From: a virus
DNA: 23,684 nt
Direction: 5' to 3' (one strand)
Virus record (IMG/VR): IMGVR_UViG_3300028027_000240
Coordinates: 1-23,684 of that record
In this document: piece by piece, positions 14,099 to 21,688 of the stretch
Layout of the letters: each line of letters begins with the position of its first letter
How positions within the stretch are numbered: the stretch's first letter is position 1
Position numbers and translations under genes: made by a program
Notes under the pieces: generated by a model
The model's input: the letters and a program-made list of their open reading frames with translations, nothing else
Told to the model about the DNA's origin: nothing
Database searches by the model: none

Positions 14099-15196
14099 AT
14101 GGCAGATAGTATTGTAGGTGGTTTATTTGGAGTTTCTCCTGAGATGTATTCTCAAGCAAGGAACGCTAGAGACTATGCACAAGTGTTAGACATCGGTACT
14201 CGCTATGCAGCGCCGGGAACAATGATGTCTCCTTCCCTTGGTCCTCTGTACGCTCAAGCAGCGCAGACAGGACAGTTGCTGGGTAAAGGTGTTGGCGGAT
14301 TACTTGGTGTTGAAGACCCGGAACTGAAGCGTATAACAGCGATTAAAGACTTGTCTTCACAGTTTGATTTAACTTCTCCAACTGGGATGCGGGACTTTGC
14401 TCGTTCATTACAACAGATTGCACCACAAGAAGCAATGATGGCTGCAAAACGTGCTGATGAGATGATGGCTGTAGGAGAACAAACCGCATTACGTAAAGCA
14501 CAAGCGGAACAAGCGGAAGCAGGTAGAGTTGTTCAAGTTGATTTAGGAGACCGTGTTCAACTGGTCAATGCTTTAACTAAAGAAGTTATCCGTGAGATTC
14601 CTAAAGGATTAACCCCTCAGCAAGCCGCTAAACAAGCAGGTGGTGGAGCTGCTGGAGATGGTGTTGGTAAGTTAACTCCAGCGCAGAAAGCAGTTGATAC
14701 GAAGTTTAGCAAAGAGTACACTGACTTTGTATCTGCTGGCGGAAGCACAACAATCACTAAGAATTTACAAATGCTTGATGATGCTATTAAGATTATTGAG
14801 ACAGAGCCAGAAGGCGCTACGTCAGGTAAGATTGTTGGATTGTCTGATAAAACAGGTACAATTTCGTACACTCACCCTAAAGCAGCAGAAGCTAAAGACT
14901 TAATCGGGGGTGTAGCACAGTCTAACTTACGAGCCATTCTAGGTGGTCAGTTTGCTGCTCGAGAAGGTGAACAGTTGCTTGCTCGTGCTTATAACACAGC
15001 ACAGCCTAAGAAAGATAACTTAAACCGCCTCAAAGCACTTCGTAAGCAGATTCAAGACGCTGCCGATGCTAAAATCAACGCATCACAGTACTATGAAGAA
15101 AATGGTACGCTTAAAGGGTTTAAAGGTAAATACTCAGTTACTCCTGATGTAGGCGCACAAGACAACAATGACCCACTAGGTTTAAGGAAGAAATAA
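14099..15196 (+). CDS. Internal virion / ejection protein
   Basis: This 365-residue protein opens with a mildly hydrophobic Gly-rich part (MADSIVGGLFGVSPEMYSQA and GQLLGKGVGGLLGVEDPELK). Helical segments follow (LQQIAPQEAMMAAKRADEMM). The C-terminal domain has KFSKEYTDFVSAGGSTTITK, LDDAIKIIETEPE, GGQFAAREGEQLLARAYNTA and KKDNLNRLKALRKQIQDAAD, a pattern seen in internal virion proteins of podoviruses. It is the middle of three ejection-type genes and corresponds by position to T7 gp15. A Shine-Dalgarno AAGGAA lies before the ATG, and the stop overlaps the next start (TAATG). No enzymatic motif is visible. Confidence 0.75.
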   Translation: MADSIVGGLFGVSPEMYSQARNARDYAQVLDIGTRYAAPGTMMSPSLGPLYAQAAQTGQLLGKGVGGLLGVEDPELKRITAIKDLSSQFDLTSPTGMRDFARSLQQIAPQEAMMAAKRADEMMAVGEQTALRKAQAEQAEAGRVVQVDLGDRVQLVNALTKEVIREIPKGLTPQQAAKQAGGGAAGDGVGKLTPAQKAVDTKFSKEYTDFVSAGGSTTITKNLQMLDDAIKIIETEPEGATSGKIVGLSDKTGTISYTHPKAAEAKDLIGGVAQSNLRAILGGQFAAREGEQLLARAYNTAQPKKDNLNRLKALRKQIQDAADAKINASQYYEENGTLKGFKGKYSVTPDVGAQDNNDPLGLRKK

Positions 15197-16902
15197 TGGC
15201 GACATTAGCGGATATTCGTAAGCAATACCCACAATATGCAGATATTTCTGACGAGCAGTTAGCTAAAGGGTTTCACGAAAAGTTCTATAGCGATATTCCT
15301 TTTACTGAGTTCTCTGCTCAAATTGGTTTTAAACCTGTTATTGCTGCCACACAAACAGCTCCTGATGTCCGCAGTGAAGTAATGGCTGAGACAGGTGGCG
15401 GAGCTGCTGTTGGTATGCCTCGTCGTGGTCGTGCTGCTGTTGTACAGCCAACTACTCCGCTAGAAGCCACCGCTACAGGTGTGTTTAAAGGTGCTATAGT
15501 TAACCCGGTTCTCGCTGCTACACAGGTGTTAGGTGGTGAAAGAGGACGGCAGATTGCGGAAGATGTGCAACAGCAATACGCTCAGACAAGACAAGAAGCA
15601 GGAATGTCTGGTTTTGACGTGCCACAACTGATTGGTGCTGTCGCAAGTCCTGTTAATCGTTTGATACCCGGTAAAGGCTATGTCGGCGGCGCTATCGGCG
15701 CAGCTACGCAGCCATTAGAAGGTAAATACGAAAGCACGTTTGACTTGTTGGCTGACAAAGCAAAGCAAGTTGCTGGTGGTGCGATTCTTGGTAAAGTAAC
15801 TGACAACTTAATTGGTGCGTTAACACCTCGATTAAAAGAAGGAGCTCGTGAGTTGATGGACCAAGGTGTTCCTGTCTCTCCCGGACAAGCCTATGAAGGC
15901 GCACCCGGTTGGTTATTCCGACAGATTGAGAGTTTTGGTTTAGGTCCTAAAGCAGACAAGATTAACAAAGCCTTTAATGGTGTTGTTGCTGACGATGTGT
16001 TGTCAACGCTAGGGCAGAGAGTGCCTGAAACTGTCAAACCCGGACAGCAAGCAGTCGCTTATACGCAACAGCAGATTAGCAAGTATTATGACGATGCTTT
16101 GTCTTCTATCGGAAAGAACCCTTTAGACACAGAATATAAACAAGGCATCAATACAGCTCTGAAAGACGCTGTGGATACTTTAGCAAATCCTCAAGAGCGT
16201 GAGTTTGTCCGTAAGAAACTAATGAACAGTCTCAACACAAACCTTGGAAACAAAATTGACAAGAACGGTGAAATATCTGGTGAAGGCATTAAAAAAGTAC
16301 AAGAGTGGTTAAAGAGCGAAGTTTCCAAACTAGACGGTAAAACAGGCGCAGTTCCTGAAGCATTAAAATCAGGATACGGAGATGTTCTTGCAAACCTTAA
16401 CCAATTCATCAGTCGGGTAGACAAAGACGGTCTTATCGCTAATGCCGATGCTGCTTGGGCTAAGTTGTACAGCTTTGCTGATGCTTCTAAACGTGCAACA
16501 CCTAAAGGCGGTATCTTTAATCCTGAACAGCTTTCACAGGCTGCTGCTGCACAAGCTCAGACAATTCTCAGTGCTGGTGGCGGTAAAGGTGCTTTAAACG
16601 AAACAGCACAACGAGCCTTAAATGTACTGGGTAAACAAGACCCTGTCGGTATGCTCAAAGGTGTGATGATAGCGTCTAAAGCTACAACAGGTGTTGCTAC
16701 AGCCTTGATTATTCCTCAAGTTGCTATTCCTGTTTTAGTTGCTTCTGGCATGACATACGGCGCTGCTAAACAACTGATGAAATCACCTAGTGCAGCTCGT
16801 CTTGCTGTGAAGAAAGCCTTAGAAAACAACACAGGTATGTTCGGCGCTGCTGGAGCAGACCTGTATAACCAGATGCTTCGTGAAGACGGAGAGGCAAGAT
16901 AA
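15196..16902 (+). CDS. Large internal virion / ejection protein
   Basis: This 568-residue protein starts MATLADIRKQYPQYADISDE followed by QLAKGFHEKFYSDIPFTEFS, an N-terminal motif often found on large phage internal proteins. The middle is Gly/Ala-rich and helical (about 90-220). A long Lys-rich helical region follows (about 270-430). A hydrophobic stretch near the end (TTGVATALIIPQVAIPVLVA) could span a membrane. By order it corresponds to T7 gp16, but I see no lytic transglycosylase signature and it is much shorter than gp16. It likely forms part of the DNA-ejection conduit. The start is at a TAATG overlap and the stop overlaps the holin start in the same way. Confidence 0.75.
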   Translation: MATLADIRKQYPQYADISDEQLAKGFHEKFYSDIPFTEFSAQIGFKPVIAATQTAPDVRSEVMAETGGGAAVGMPRRGRAAVVQPTTPLEATATGVFKGAIVNPVLAATQVLGGERGRQIAEDVQQQYAQTRQEAGMSGFDVPQLIGAVASPVNRLIPGKGYVGGAIGAATQPLEGKYESTFDLLADKAKQVAGGAILGKVTDNLIGALTPRLKEGARELMDQGVPVSPGQAYEGAPGWLFRQIESFGLGPKADKINKAFNGVVADDVLSTLGQRVPETVKPGQQAVAYTQQQISKYYDDALSSIGKNPLDTEYKQGINTALKDAVDTLANPQEREFVRKKLMNSLNTNLGNKIDKNGEISGEGIKKVQEWLKSEVSKLDGKTGAVPEALKSGYGDVLANLNQFISRVDKDGLIANADAAWAKLYSFADASKRATPKGGIFNPEQLSQAAAAQAQTILSAGGGKGALNETAQRALNVLGKQDPVGMLKGVMIASKATTGVATALIIPQVAIPVLVASGMTYGAAKQLMKSPSAARLAVKKALENNTGMFGAAGADLYNQMLREDGEAR

Positions 16903-17318
16903 TGTTTCCACTAGACACTGTACTCAATGTTGGAATGAAGATTCTCGACAAGTTCTTTCCTGACCCAGAGCAGAAAGCTAAAGCTCAGTTAGAACTGCTC
17001 AAGATGCAACAGGAAGGCGACTTCAAGAAGATTGAAGCTGACATCGTAGAGCAACAGGAGCTTACTAAGCGTCAACAAGCAGATATGGCTAGTGATAGCT
17101 GGTTGTCTAAGAATATCCGCCCAATGACTCTAATCGCTATCCTGACTGGTTATTTTGTCTTTGCAATGATGTCTGCCTTTGGCATGAACGCACACCAAGC
17201 CTATGTTGAGCTACTGGGACAGTGGGGGATGCTAATTATGTCGTTCTACTTTGGTGGTCGTACACTAGAGAAAATCATGGACATGAAATCTAAGAGTAAA
17301 GACAATGCAACTAACTGA
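16902..17318 (+). CDS. Holin, three-TM/GTA-holin superfamily type
   Basis: The 138-residue protein has an N-terminal amphipathic segment (DTVLNVGMKILDKFFPDPEQ), a charged helix (30-65), and then WLSKNIRPMTLIAILTGYFV leading into hydrophobic segments at about residues 75-95 and 101-118. A basic C-terminus follows. The phrase W(L/V)SKNIRP followed by two membrane helices, and a DPEQKAKAQLELLKMQQ-type N-terminus, mark the three-TM (gene-transfer-agent type) holins. It should permeabilise the inner membrane to release the endolysin encoded directly downstream. The two genes overlap by 14 bases. It starts at a TAATG overlap with the last ejection gene. Confidence 0.84.
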   Translation: MFPLDTVLNVGMKILDKFFPDPEQKAKAQLELLKMQQEGDFKKIEADIVEQQELTKRQQADMASDSWLSKNIRPMTLIAILTGYFVFAMMSAFGMNAHQAYVELLGQWGMLIMSFYFGGRTLEKIMDMKSKSKDNATN

Positions 17319-17739
17319 AAACTTCTCCTTGCAGGAAATGACTGTCTCGGAGATAGGTCAGCGCAGAGGGCTAGATAACACCCCTAACGCTACCGAGATA
17401 GCCAATCTTGTGCGTACAGCAGGACTATTAGAGCAGGTCAGAAAGCTCATAAACAAGCCAATTATCGTCAATTCTGCCTTTCGCTCTAAAGCGGTGAACG
17501 ATGCTGTCGGTTCACGAGACACTAGCCAACACCGTATCGGCTGTGCAGCAGATATTAGAGTCCCCGGAATGACACCTAAACAGGTCGTAGAGGCGTGCAT
17601 CAAAGCCAACATACCCTTTGACCAAATCATCGAAGAATTCGGCTCATGGACGCATATAAGCGTTCCTGACAGTGCTGCTAGACCACCTCGCAGACAGGCT
17701 CTGATTATTGACCGTCAAGGCACTCGTCCGTTCAAGTAA
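17305..17739 (+). CDS. Endolysin, peptidase M15 family
   Basis: This 144-residue zinc peptidase would cleave peptide stems of peptidoglycan at lysis. The N-terminal LTENFSLQEMTVSEIGQRRG is typical of M15A phage enzymes. VNSAFRSKAVNDAVG leads to SQHRIGCAADIRV, giving the zinc ligands H76 and D83 in an HX6D pattern. A Glu pair (E110/E111) is the likely catalytic base, and WTHISV supplies the third ligand H117. All key residues are present. No signal peptide is seen, so export depends on the holin at 16902-17318. It is the last gene of the + strand block. No Rz/Rz1-like spanin pair was found after it. Confidence 0.9.
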   Translation: MQLTENFSLQEMTVSEIGQRRGLDNTPNATEIANLVRTAGLLEQVRKLINKPIIVNSAFRSKAVNDAVGSRDTSQHRIGCAADIRVPGMTPKQVVEACIKANIPFDQIIEEFGSWTHISVPDSAARPPRRQALIIDRQGTRPFK

Positions 17740-17950
17740 ATTGTATCTTATATGATACATTATGGCTGTTAATGTACACAATGTGATACATTTTACACGC
17801 TAACATATTGTAAGATAAAGTGCAGAATGTGCGTTACTTGTAACATTTTGTATGTGTTTGTACAAAAAAGTGTGCTATATGTAACATTTCCCTATCGGTA
17901 AAGTTTTTCTGTTTCTGCACAAATATTAAGCAAACTAACCCGTTCGGGAC
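17740..17950. repeat. AT-rich convergent intergenic region with dyads and short repeats
   Basis: No gene is visible in the 338 bases between the endolysin and reductase stops. This part holds several small symmetric or repeated elements. TGTATC/GATACA form an inverted pair at 17742-17759. An interrupted dyad, AATGTACACA against TGTGATACATT, lies at 17771-17792, and GTTAC-TT-GTAAC at 17833-17844. TGATACATT occurs twice (17753-17761 and 17784-17792), as does TGTAACATTT (17839-17848 and 17880-17889). AAAGTGTGCTATATG at 17867-17881 resembles the phage -10 cores but lacks a -35. The role is unknown: protein-binding sites, a replication or packaging landmark, or relics of promoters are all possible. 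Confidence 0.55.
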
Positions 17951-17952
17951 AT

Positions 17953-17975
17953 AAAAAAACAGCCCCGAAGGGCTG
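17953..17975 (-). terminator. Rho-independent terminator of the replication/RNR operon
   Basis: On the - strand, CAGCCC and GGGCTG pair (17975-17970 with 17965-17960) around a TTCG tetraloop, and seven T residues follow (17959-17953). This is a near-ideal terminator for transcripts coming from the reductase gene. On the + strand the same hairpin lacks a T tract, so it works in one direction only. Confidence 0.88.
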
Positions 17976-18007
17976 CTATAAAGTTACAACATACAAGGAA
18001 TTAGGTG

Positions 18008-18068
18008 GGGGCGGTTAACACCTTTCAGCCGACAGACGGAAGTTCCTCCGCCCTTAAATTCAGCACCC
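18008..18068 (-). other. GC-rich structured 3' untranslated segment of RNR transcript
   Basis: Between the reductase stop and the terminator lies a segment much richer in G and C than its surroundings. In the - strand RNA, GGGCGG (18053-18048) can pair with CCGCCC (18014-18009), and a GGTG/CACC pair can close outside it. On the other strand AGGTG and CACCT can also pair. It could protect the 3' end of the mRNA or be processed as a small RNA. No known riboswitch or ribozyme core was recognised. Confidence 0.4.
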
Positions 18069-18077
18069 CCGTAAATC

Positions 18078-19988
18078 TTAAATCTCACAGCCTCCAGCGG
18101 CAGTGCAACTTAACATCTGAGCGCCTTCGACGTTATCGTCATACTCTTTGAAGTTCTCCCAATCTACCGTCTCAGGAACTAACGACTTTAACTTGTTGTA
18201 AGTTTCTTCGTCACACTCCTCATACGGTGCTTGCTTGTAAGTTCCACCATCCATCGGTAGGAACGACACACCTGTAACCTCATCGAAGTGCTTAAATGTC
18301 CATGCTCCGACATCCATCCATTCATTCTCCAAGACAGAGATAGTTACTGACGGCTTGTGTTCGCAGTAGTGGCGCTGAAAGATTAACCACAAGCGCAGAT
18401 GCTGAATAGCAGTCAAGTCTTCACGCAGTAACGCACCATCAGCCACAGCAACAGGGAAGCTAAATACTGTTGTTGAGTCCGGCTTCATTACACAAGGCTC
18501 TGCAACAAATCCGGCTTGAATCATAAACTGTGTCAAAGGGTCTTTATTGTCAGCTCGTACACGACGAATATAATACTTGCTATGCTGAGGATGAATCCCA
18601 GATGCGGTAGAACAGAGTTGTGATACAGTTCCTTCCGGCTTAACAGCCGTAACCGCAACACTCTGATTGATTCCAATAGCGTTAGCAAACTCAGCGTTAG
18701 TAGCAACAGCAAGGTCACGGAGCGCCTCCAATCGAGCAGGTAATGATTCATCATCGGGGTTATTGAGTAAGGTATTGTCGCAGATACCAGTCATTGACAC
18801 ACCTAAAAGTGCTTCTTCTTCGGTGTTCTTTTGCCAAATCTTACGTAAGTAAGGGAAGTCGGTAAGACTAGCCTGAAAAGTACCCAGAATGGTAGCAAGA
18901 CGAATCTTACGACTAATATCATCAATACTATCAGTGCTGCGAATGATGCAGCTAGAGAGGTTACAGAATTGATAAGGACGTAAAATAATCTCTGAGCAGG
19001 GGTTTGTACCAAACGCATACGACGCATCCCTACGACCATTCTTCGCAGCTTGCTTCTGACTTGCTTCACGATTGAAGATACCACGCTCTCCGCTGTGTGA
19101 TTCATAGATTGAACTCCATTCCCGCATGAATTGACCAATAGATGGAGTCTCAACATAGGTAGCAGAGTTGTTTGCTAACGCACGTTGACCTTGACCATCC
19201 CACCAGTTACCTGCTTTAGCATGAGCCATCTTGTCGTCTGACAAATCAGACAGGCTAATCATTGCCGAGCGTCGTACTCCGCCCACAACAACAACTTCCC
19301 CGATTTTGCAGAGAATATCATGACATTCGAGTGATGATAAGCGCCGACCAACTGCCCCTCTAAATTTGGCAACACAGAAACGATAAAGTTCTTCCAAAGG
19401 TCCGGGTCCAGAAGCACGTCCTCCGAAAGTTTTGAGTCTTGCTCCAGCAGGTCGAACCTTTGATACGTCAAACCTTGGAATTTCACCAGCATACAAAAGA
19501 GCAATGAGCTGTCTAAGCGATTTTGCCCATCCTTCTTTAGAATCCGAAACAACAACAGTGCTTTTACTATCAAACAACTGAGTAGGGACTTCGGGTAACT
19601 TAGAAACATATTGTTGCTCCACAGAGAAACCGACACCAGTGCCACAGAGAAGAATATACATTGCTTCGTCAAAGGCTTTGGGGTCGTCGATTGGTAAATA
19701 AGAACAGTTAAATGCTGCTACATTCTGACGCTCTAATGCAGGTCCTGCCGTCATCACTGCACGCATTGATGGTACGACATCCAATGCTGTTACTGCTTGT
19801 TGTAGTTCGTTACGCAACTCTTTTGTCAGTGTGTAGTTTTGTTTAGTCTGTAGGTGCTTTTCCATAAAGTCAAAGTACCGTGCTACTGTCTCATCCCAGT
19901 GTTCACGACGACCTTTATCATCCAAGTAACGGCTGTATCTGGATTTGGCTATAAAAGTGTTGTACGGGGTCATATTGTATGCTGTCAT
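18078..19988 (-). CDS. nrdJ: Class II (B12-dependent) ribonucleoside-triphosphate reductase, monomeric
   Basis: This 636-residue enzyme makes deoxyribonucleotides for phage DNA synthesis using adenosylcobalamin to start the radical. Visible motifs are FNCSY with the substrate-side cysteine C95, VGGVRRSA (235-242), ANNSA (272-276), the active-site loop GTNPCSE with N329, C331 and E333, FCNLSS (341-346), the phosphate-binding KPEGTVSQL (450-458), and two C-terminal redox cysteines C628 and C634. The length and the absence of a second subunit fit the monomeric RTPR type. The C-terminal pair is spaced CX5C rather than the usual CX4C. The ATG overlaps the stop of the upstream 51-residue gene. It is the last gene of the - strand operon and no intein is seen. 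Oxygen-independent reduction suits hosts that make or import B12. Confidence 0.93.
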   Translation of the reverse strand: MTAYNMTPYNTFIAKSRYSRYLDDKGRREHWDETVARYFDFMEKHLQTKQNYTLTKELRNELQQAVTALDVVPSMRAVMTAGPALERQNVAAFNCSYLPIDDPKAFDEAMYILLCGTGVGFSVEQQYVSKLPEVPTQLFDSKSTVVVSDSKEGWAKSLRQLIALLYAGEIPRFDVSKVRPAGARLKTFGGRASGPGPLEELYRFCVAKFRGAVGRRLSSLECHDILCKIGEVVVVGGVRRSAMISLSDLSDDKMAHAKAGNWWDGQGQRALANNSATYVETPSIGQFMREWSSIYESHSGERGIFNREASQKQAAKNGRRDASYAFGTNPCSEIILRPYQFCNLSSCIIRSTDSIDDISRKIRLATILGTFQASLTDFPYLRKIWQKNTEEEALLGVSMTGICDNTLLNNPDDESLPARLEALRDLAVATNAEFANAIGINQSVAVTAVKPEGTVSQLCSTASGIHPQHSKYYIRRVRADNKDPLTQFMIQAGFVAEPCVMKPDSTTVFSFPVAVADGALLREDLTAIQHLRLWLIFQRHYCEHKPSVTISVLENEWMDVGAWTFKHFDEVTGVSFLPMDGGTYKQAPYEECDEETYNKLKSLVPETVDWENFKEYDDNVEGAQMLSCTAAGGCEI

Positions 19989-20143
19989 TATCGTATTTCT
20001 TTCTCTAGTTTATCGGCGTTGTCCTCGATGCGGTCTGAGAACATTTCTACTATATCCTCACTGCTAATATTTAAAAGCTCCAATAAGGTTACTTCATCTA
20101 TGGCGGTTAACCTTTCTTTGATTTCGTGCAAAAGCAGCGGCAT
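19988..20143 (-). CDS. Small conserved phage protein (51 residues)
   Basis: The frame reads MPLLLHEIKERLTAIDEVTL, then LELLNISSEDIVEMFSDRIE and a charged end. AGGAAGAAG lies just before the ATG. The sequence DEVTLLELL-ISSEDIVE-F-DRIE is one I recognise from very short acidic proteins encoded in replication regions of many podoviruses; none has a known function. It is fully helical and acidic, without cysteines or membrane segments. Its stop overlaps the reductase ATG (TAATG), so its translation is tied to that of the reductase. A regulatory or adaptor role is possible but unproven. Confidence 0.78.
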   Translation of the reverse strand: MPLLLHEIKERLTAIDEVTLLELLNISSEDIVEMFSDRIEDNADKLEKEIR

Positions 20144-20152
20144 ATCTTCTTC

Positions 20153-20476
20153 CTATTTGTAATACTTGTTGTTTACTTCATCGTAATTCTCTATCAAAAA
20201 CTCTAAATAATGCTGAATCTTCTTTAGGTCTTCTTTTCCGTTCTTGTAAGGGAAACGGAGGATATATTTTACCACATTATGTGACCACGGGTCAAGTCCC
20301 CAATCAAGGGCGATTGTCCACGGCTGGACACCTTTTTTGTAGTGTGTACCACCTACTTGACGACTTAAAGTGTCCCCGGGGTCTTCCATTCCTTCTTTAT
20401 AGCCCTTAATTAAATCAGCTAAGGTTTCTTCACGAATATAGCCAAACGGTGTTGGCATTGCTACTGGGGTTGTCAT
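20153..20476 (-). CDS. DUF3310 protein
   Basis: This 107-residue protein has a VGGTHYKKGVQPWTIALDWG block at residues 41-60, followed by HNVVKYILRFPYKNGKEDLK and KIQHYLEFLIE. That is the signature of DUF3310, a small helical phage domain of unknown biochemical function, often near nucleotide-metabolism or replication genes and sometimes labelled as a nucleotide-kinase-like protein without proof. Residues 1-38 form an extra N-terminal piece (FGYIREETLADLIKGYKEGM) not part of the core. The start overlaps the end of the exonuclease gene (ATGA). The gene lies 9 bases from the next gene downstream. Confidence 0.85.
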   Translation of the reverse strand: MTTPVAMPTPFGYIREETLADLIKGYKEGMEDPGDTLSRQVGGTHYKKGVQPWTIALDWGLDPWSHNVVKYILRFPYKNGKEDLKKIQHYLEFLIENYDEVNNKYYK

Positions 20477-21210
20477 ACTATTCCTTTCACTTCTACACGA
20501 CCACGGGTTGATTTAGTTCCTTGACTCCATGTACCACAATCACGGCACTGGTAGCGTTGGTATGCACCAGTGGTAGATACCGCTGTACCACGCTTCTGTA
20601 AGTGTGTAGACGAGCAGTTAGGACATACAGCGCCTTCGGAGAACATATTGTGGTTTGGATGGTTCTTAATCCATGGACGGAGTGTGTCGTATAACGACTC
20701 TAACAACACTACGTCTTGAATGTTGTACGACTCCATTCGCTTCCACGCATCTTTGTCACCCTTCATGCACTTTGTCCAGAGTTCCATACCTTCATGCTCT
20801 TGCTTCTTACCTAAGCCAAGCCTTTGTGCTACAAAATCCAGCTTGTTTGACGGGAATCTGAAGTTACTTTTAACCACCTGTAACAAGTCAATCTGCTTAT
20901 AAGGCGCTGGGGGTGAAAACTGATGTAGCAAAAACTCTTTATTAATAACGGGAATATCGAATTTGCGACCATTGTAGTGAACCACGACATCTGCTTCTTC
21001 TAGTAATTTATGAATACTTTTAAGCATTGTTTTTGGCTTAGATTGATGCACAGAGTCAAACAATACTTCATCAGAGCCATACCACTTTGCAGCATAACAC
21101 AACACATAAGATGAATCAACAATGTGATTGGGGGAGATGTTCTGGTCCCAAAGACCCCAAACTAATGCGGTCATTGGTGCTGTCTCTAAATCCATTAATA
21201 AGATTTTCAT
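20473..21210 (-). CDS. DEDDy-type 3'-5' exonuclease with C-terminal zinc ribbon
   Basis: This 245-residue protein has an RNase H-like exonuclease fold. LLMDLETAP gives D7 and E9, HYNGRKFDIPVINKEF gives D85, and YNIQD gives Y162 and D166, completing the DEDDy set of metal ligands. A YprB/DnaQ-like domain of this kind removes nucleotides from 3' ends and could proofread or process recombination intermediates. A C-terminal zinc ribbon with C196/C199 and C222/C225 (CPNC, CRDC) and a basic tail (GTKSTRGRVEVK) is likely to bind DNA. The ATG is 1 base after the stop of the upstream endonuclease gene, whose last codons (AAAAGGA) provide its ribosome-binding site. Confidence 0.87.
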   Translation of the reverse strand: MKILLMDLETAPMTALVWGLWDQNISPNHIVDSSYVLCYAAKWYGSDEVLFDSVHQSKPKTMLKSIHKLLEEADVVVHYNGRKFDIPVINKEFLLHQFSPPAPYKQIDLLQVVKSNFRFPSNKLDFVAQRLGLGKKQEHEGMELWTKCMKGDKDAWKRMESYNIQDVVLLESLYDTLRPWIKNHPNHNMFSEGAVCPNCSSTHLQKRGTAVSTTGAYQRYQCRDCGTWSQGTKSTRGRVEVKGIV

Positions 21211-21211
21211 A

Positions 21212-21688
21212 TTATCCTTTTGAATACTTCGTTAGGTATAAAGCTGCTTTTGTCAATACTGAAGCACTGTCCTTTAAAAGCCCAATGCCTGTGTTACATC
21301 CATTACAAAGAACTCCTCGATTTTCACCGGTATCGTGGTCGTGGTCTAATACTGCTCGTTCCTTGCATTTTTTATCAAAAACTAAATCAACAGAACAGAT
21401 AGCACATTGATTATTTTGTGCTTTTGCCATATCTAAAAACTCTGCGTAGCTAACACCGTAATGTGATTTATAGTGCCAATCAGTTCTTTTAGAAATAGCG
21501 TGTGTTTTGTTCTTTTTATACCAATTAGAACACGACTCTGCTTGTTTTTCTTTGTTTTCGTTTACCCATGCTCGATTCTTTTTAGTTGTACATTCTTTAC
21601 AGTATGAGTGTAGCCCATCTTTACTTGCTGTCCTTTTATGAAAACTAATAGCGGGTTTCTCAACTCGACAAGAACTACAACTTTTCAT
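21212..21688 (-). CDS. Endonuclease VII-like nuclease with zinc ribbon (probable mobile gene)
   Basis: The 158-residue protein starts MKSCSSC, with C4/C7 and C30/C33 forming a zinc ribbon (YCKECTTKKNRAW). A basic linker follows. The C-terminal domain has CAIC (C95, C98), VLDHDHDTGENRGVLCNGCN (113-132) and IGLLKDS, the zinc-plus-DHDH pattern of recombination endonuclease VII, which cuts branched DNA in T4. In many phages this domain occurs in free-standing homing-like genes. The N-terminus is very like that of the HNH gene at 4919-5401, which favours mobility over a housekeeping resolvase. It is fitted into the operon with no spare bases: ATGA overlap upstream and a single-base gap to the next ATG. 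Both roles remain possible. Confidence 0.85.
   Translation of the reverse strand: MKSCSSCRVEKPAISFHKRTASKDGLHSYCKECTTKKNRAWVNENKEKQAESCSNWYKKNKTHAISKRTDWHYKSHYGVSYAEFLDMAKAQNNQCAICSVDLVFDKKCKERAVLDHDHDTGENRGVLCNGCNTGIGLLKDSASVLTKAALYLTKYSKG

Noticed and set aside
17867-17881. Promoter at AAAGTGTGCTATATG in the convergent intergenic region
   Set aside because: The -10-like core resembles the others, but no -35 hexamer lies at 16-18 bases and transcription would run antisense into the reductase gene.
17976-18077. Hammerhead-like ribozyme suggested by CTGA and GAAA in the reductase 3' segment
   Set aside because: The full CUGAUGA core and the three-stem arrangement are absent; only general pairing remains.
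18803-19672. Open frames in other - strand phases inside the reductase gene (18803-19156 and 19259-19672)
   Set aside because: They lie wholly within a gene with all catalytic motifs intact and show no recognisable domains; shadows.
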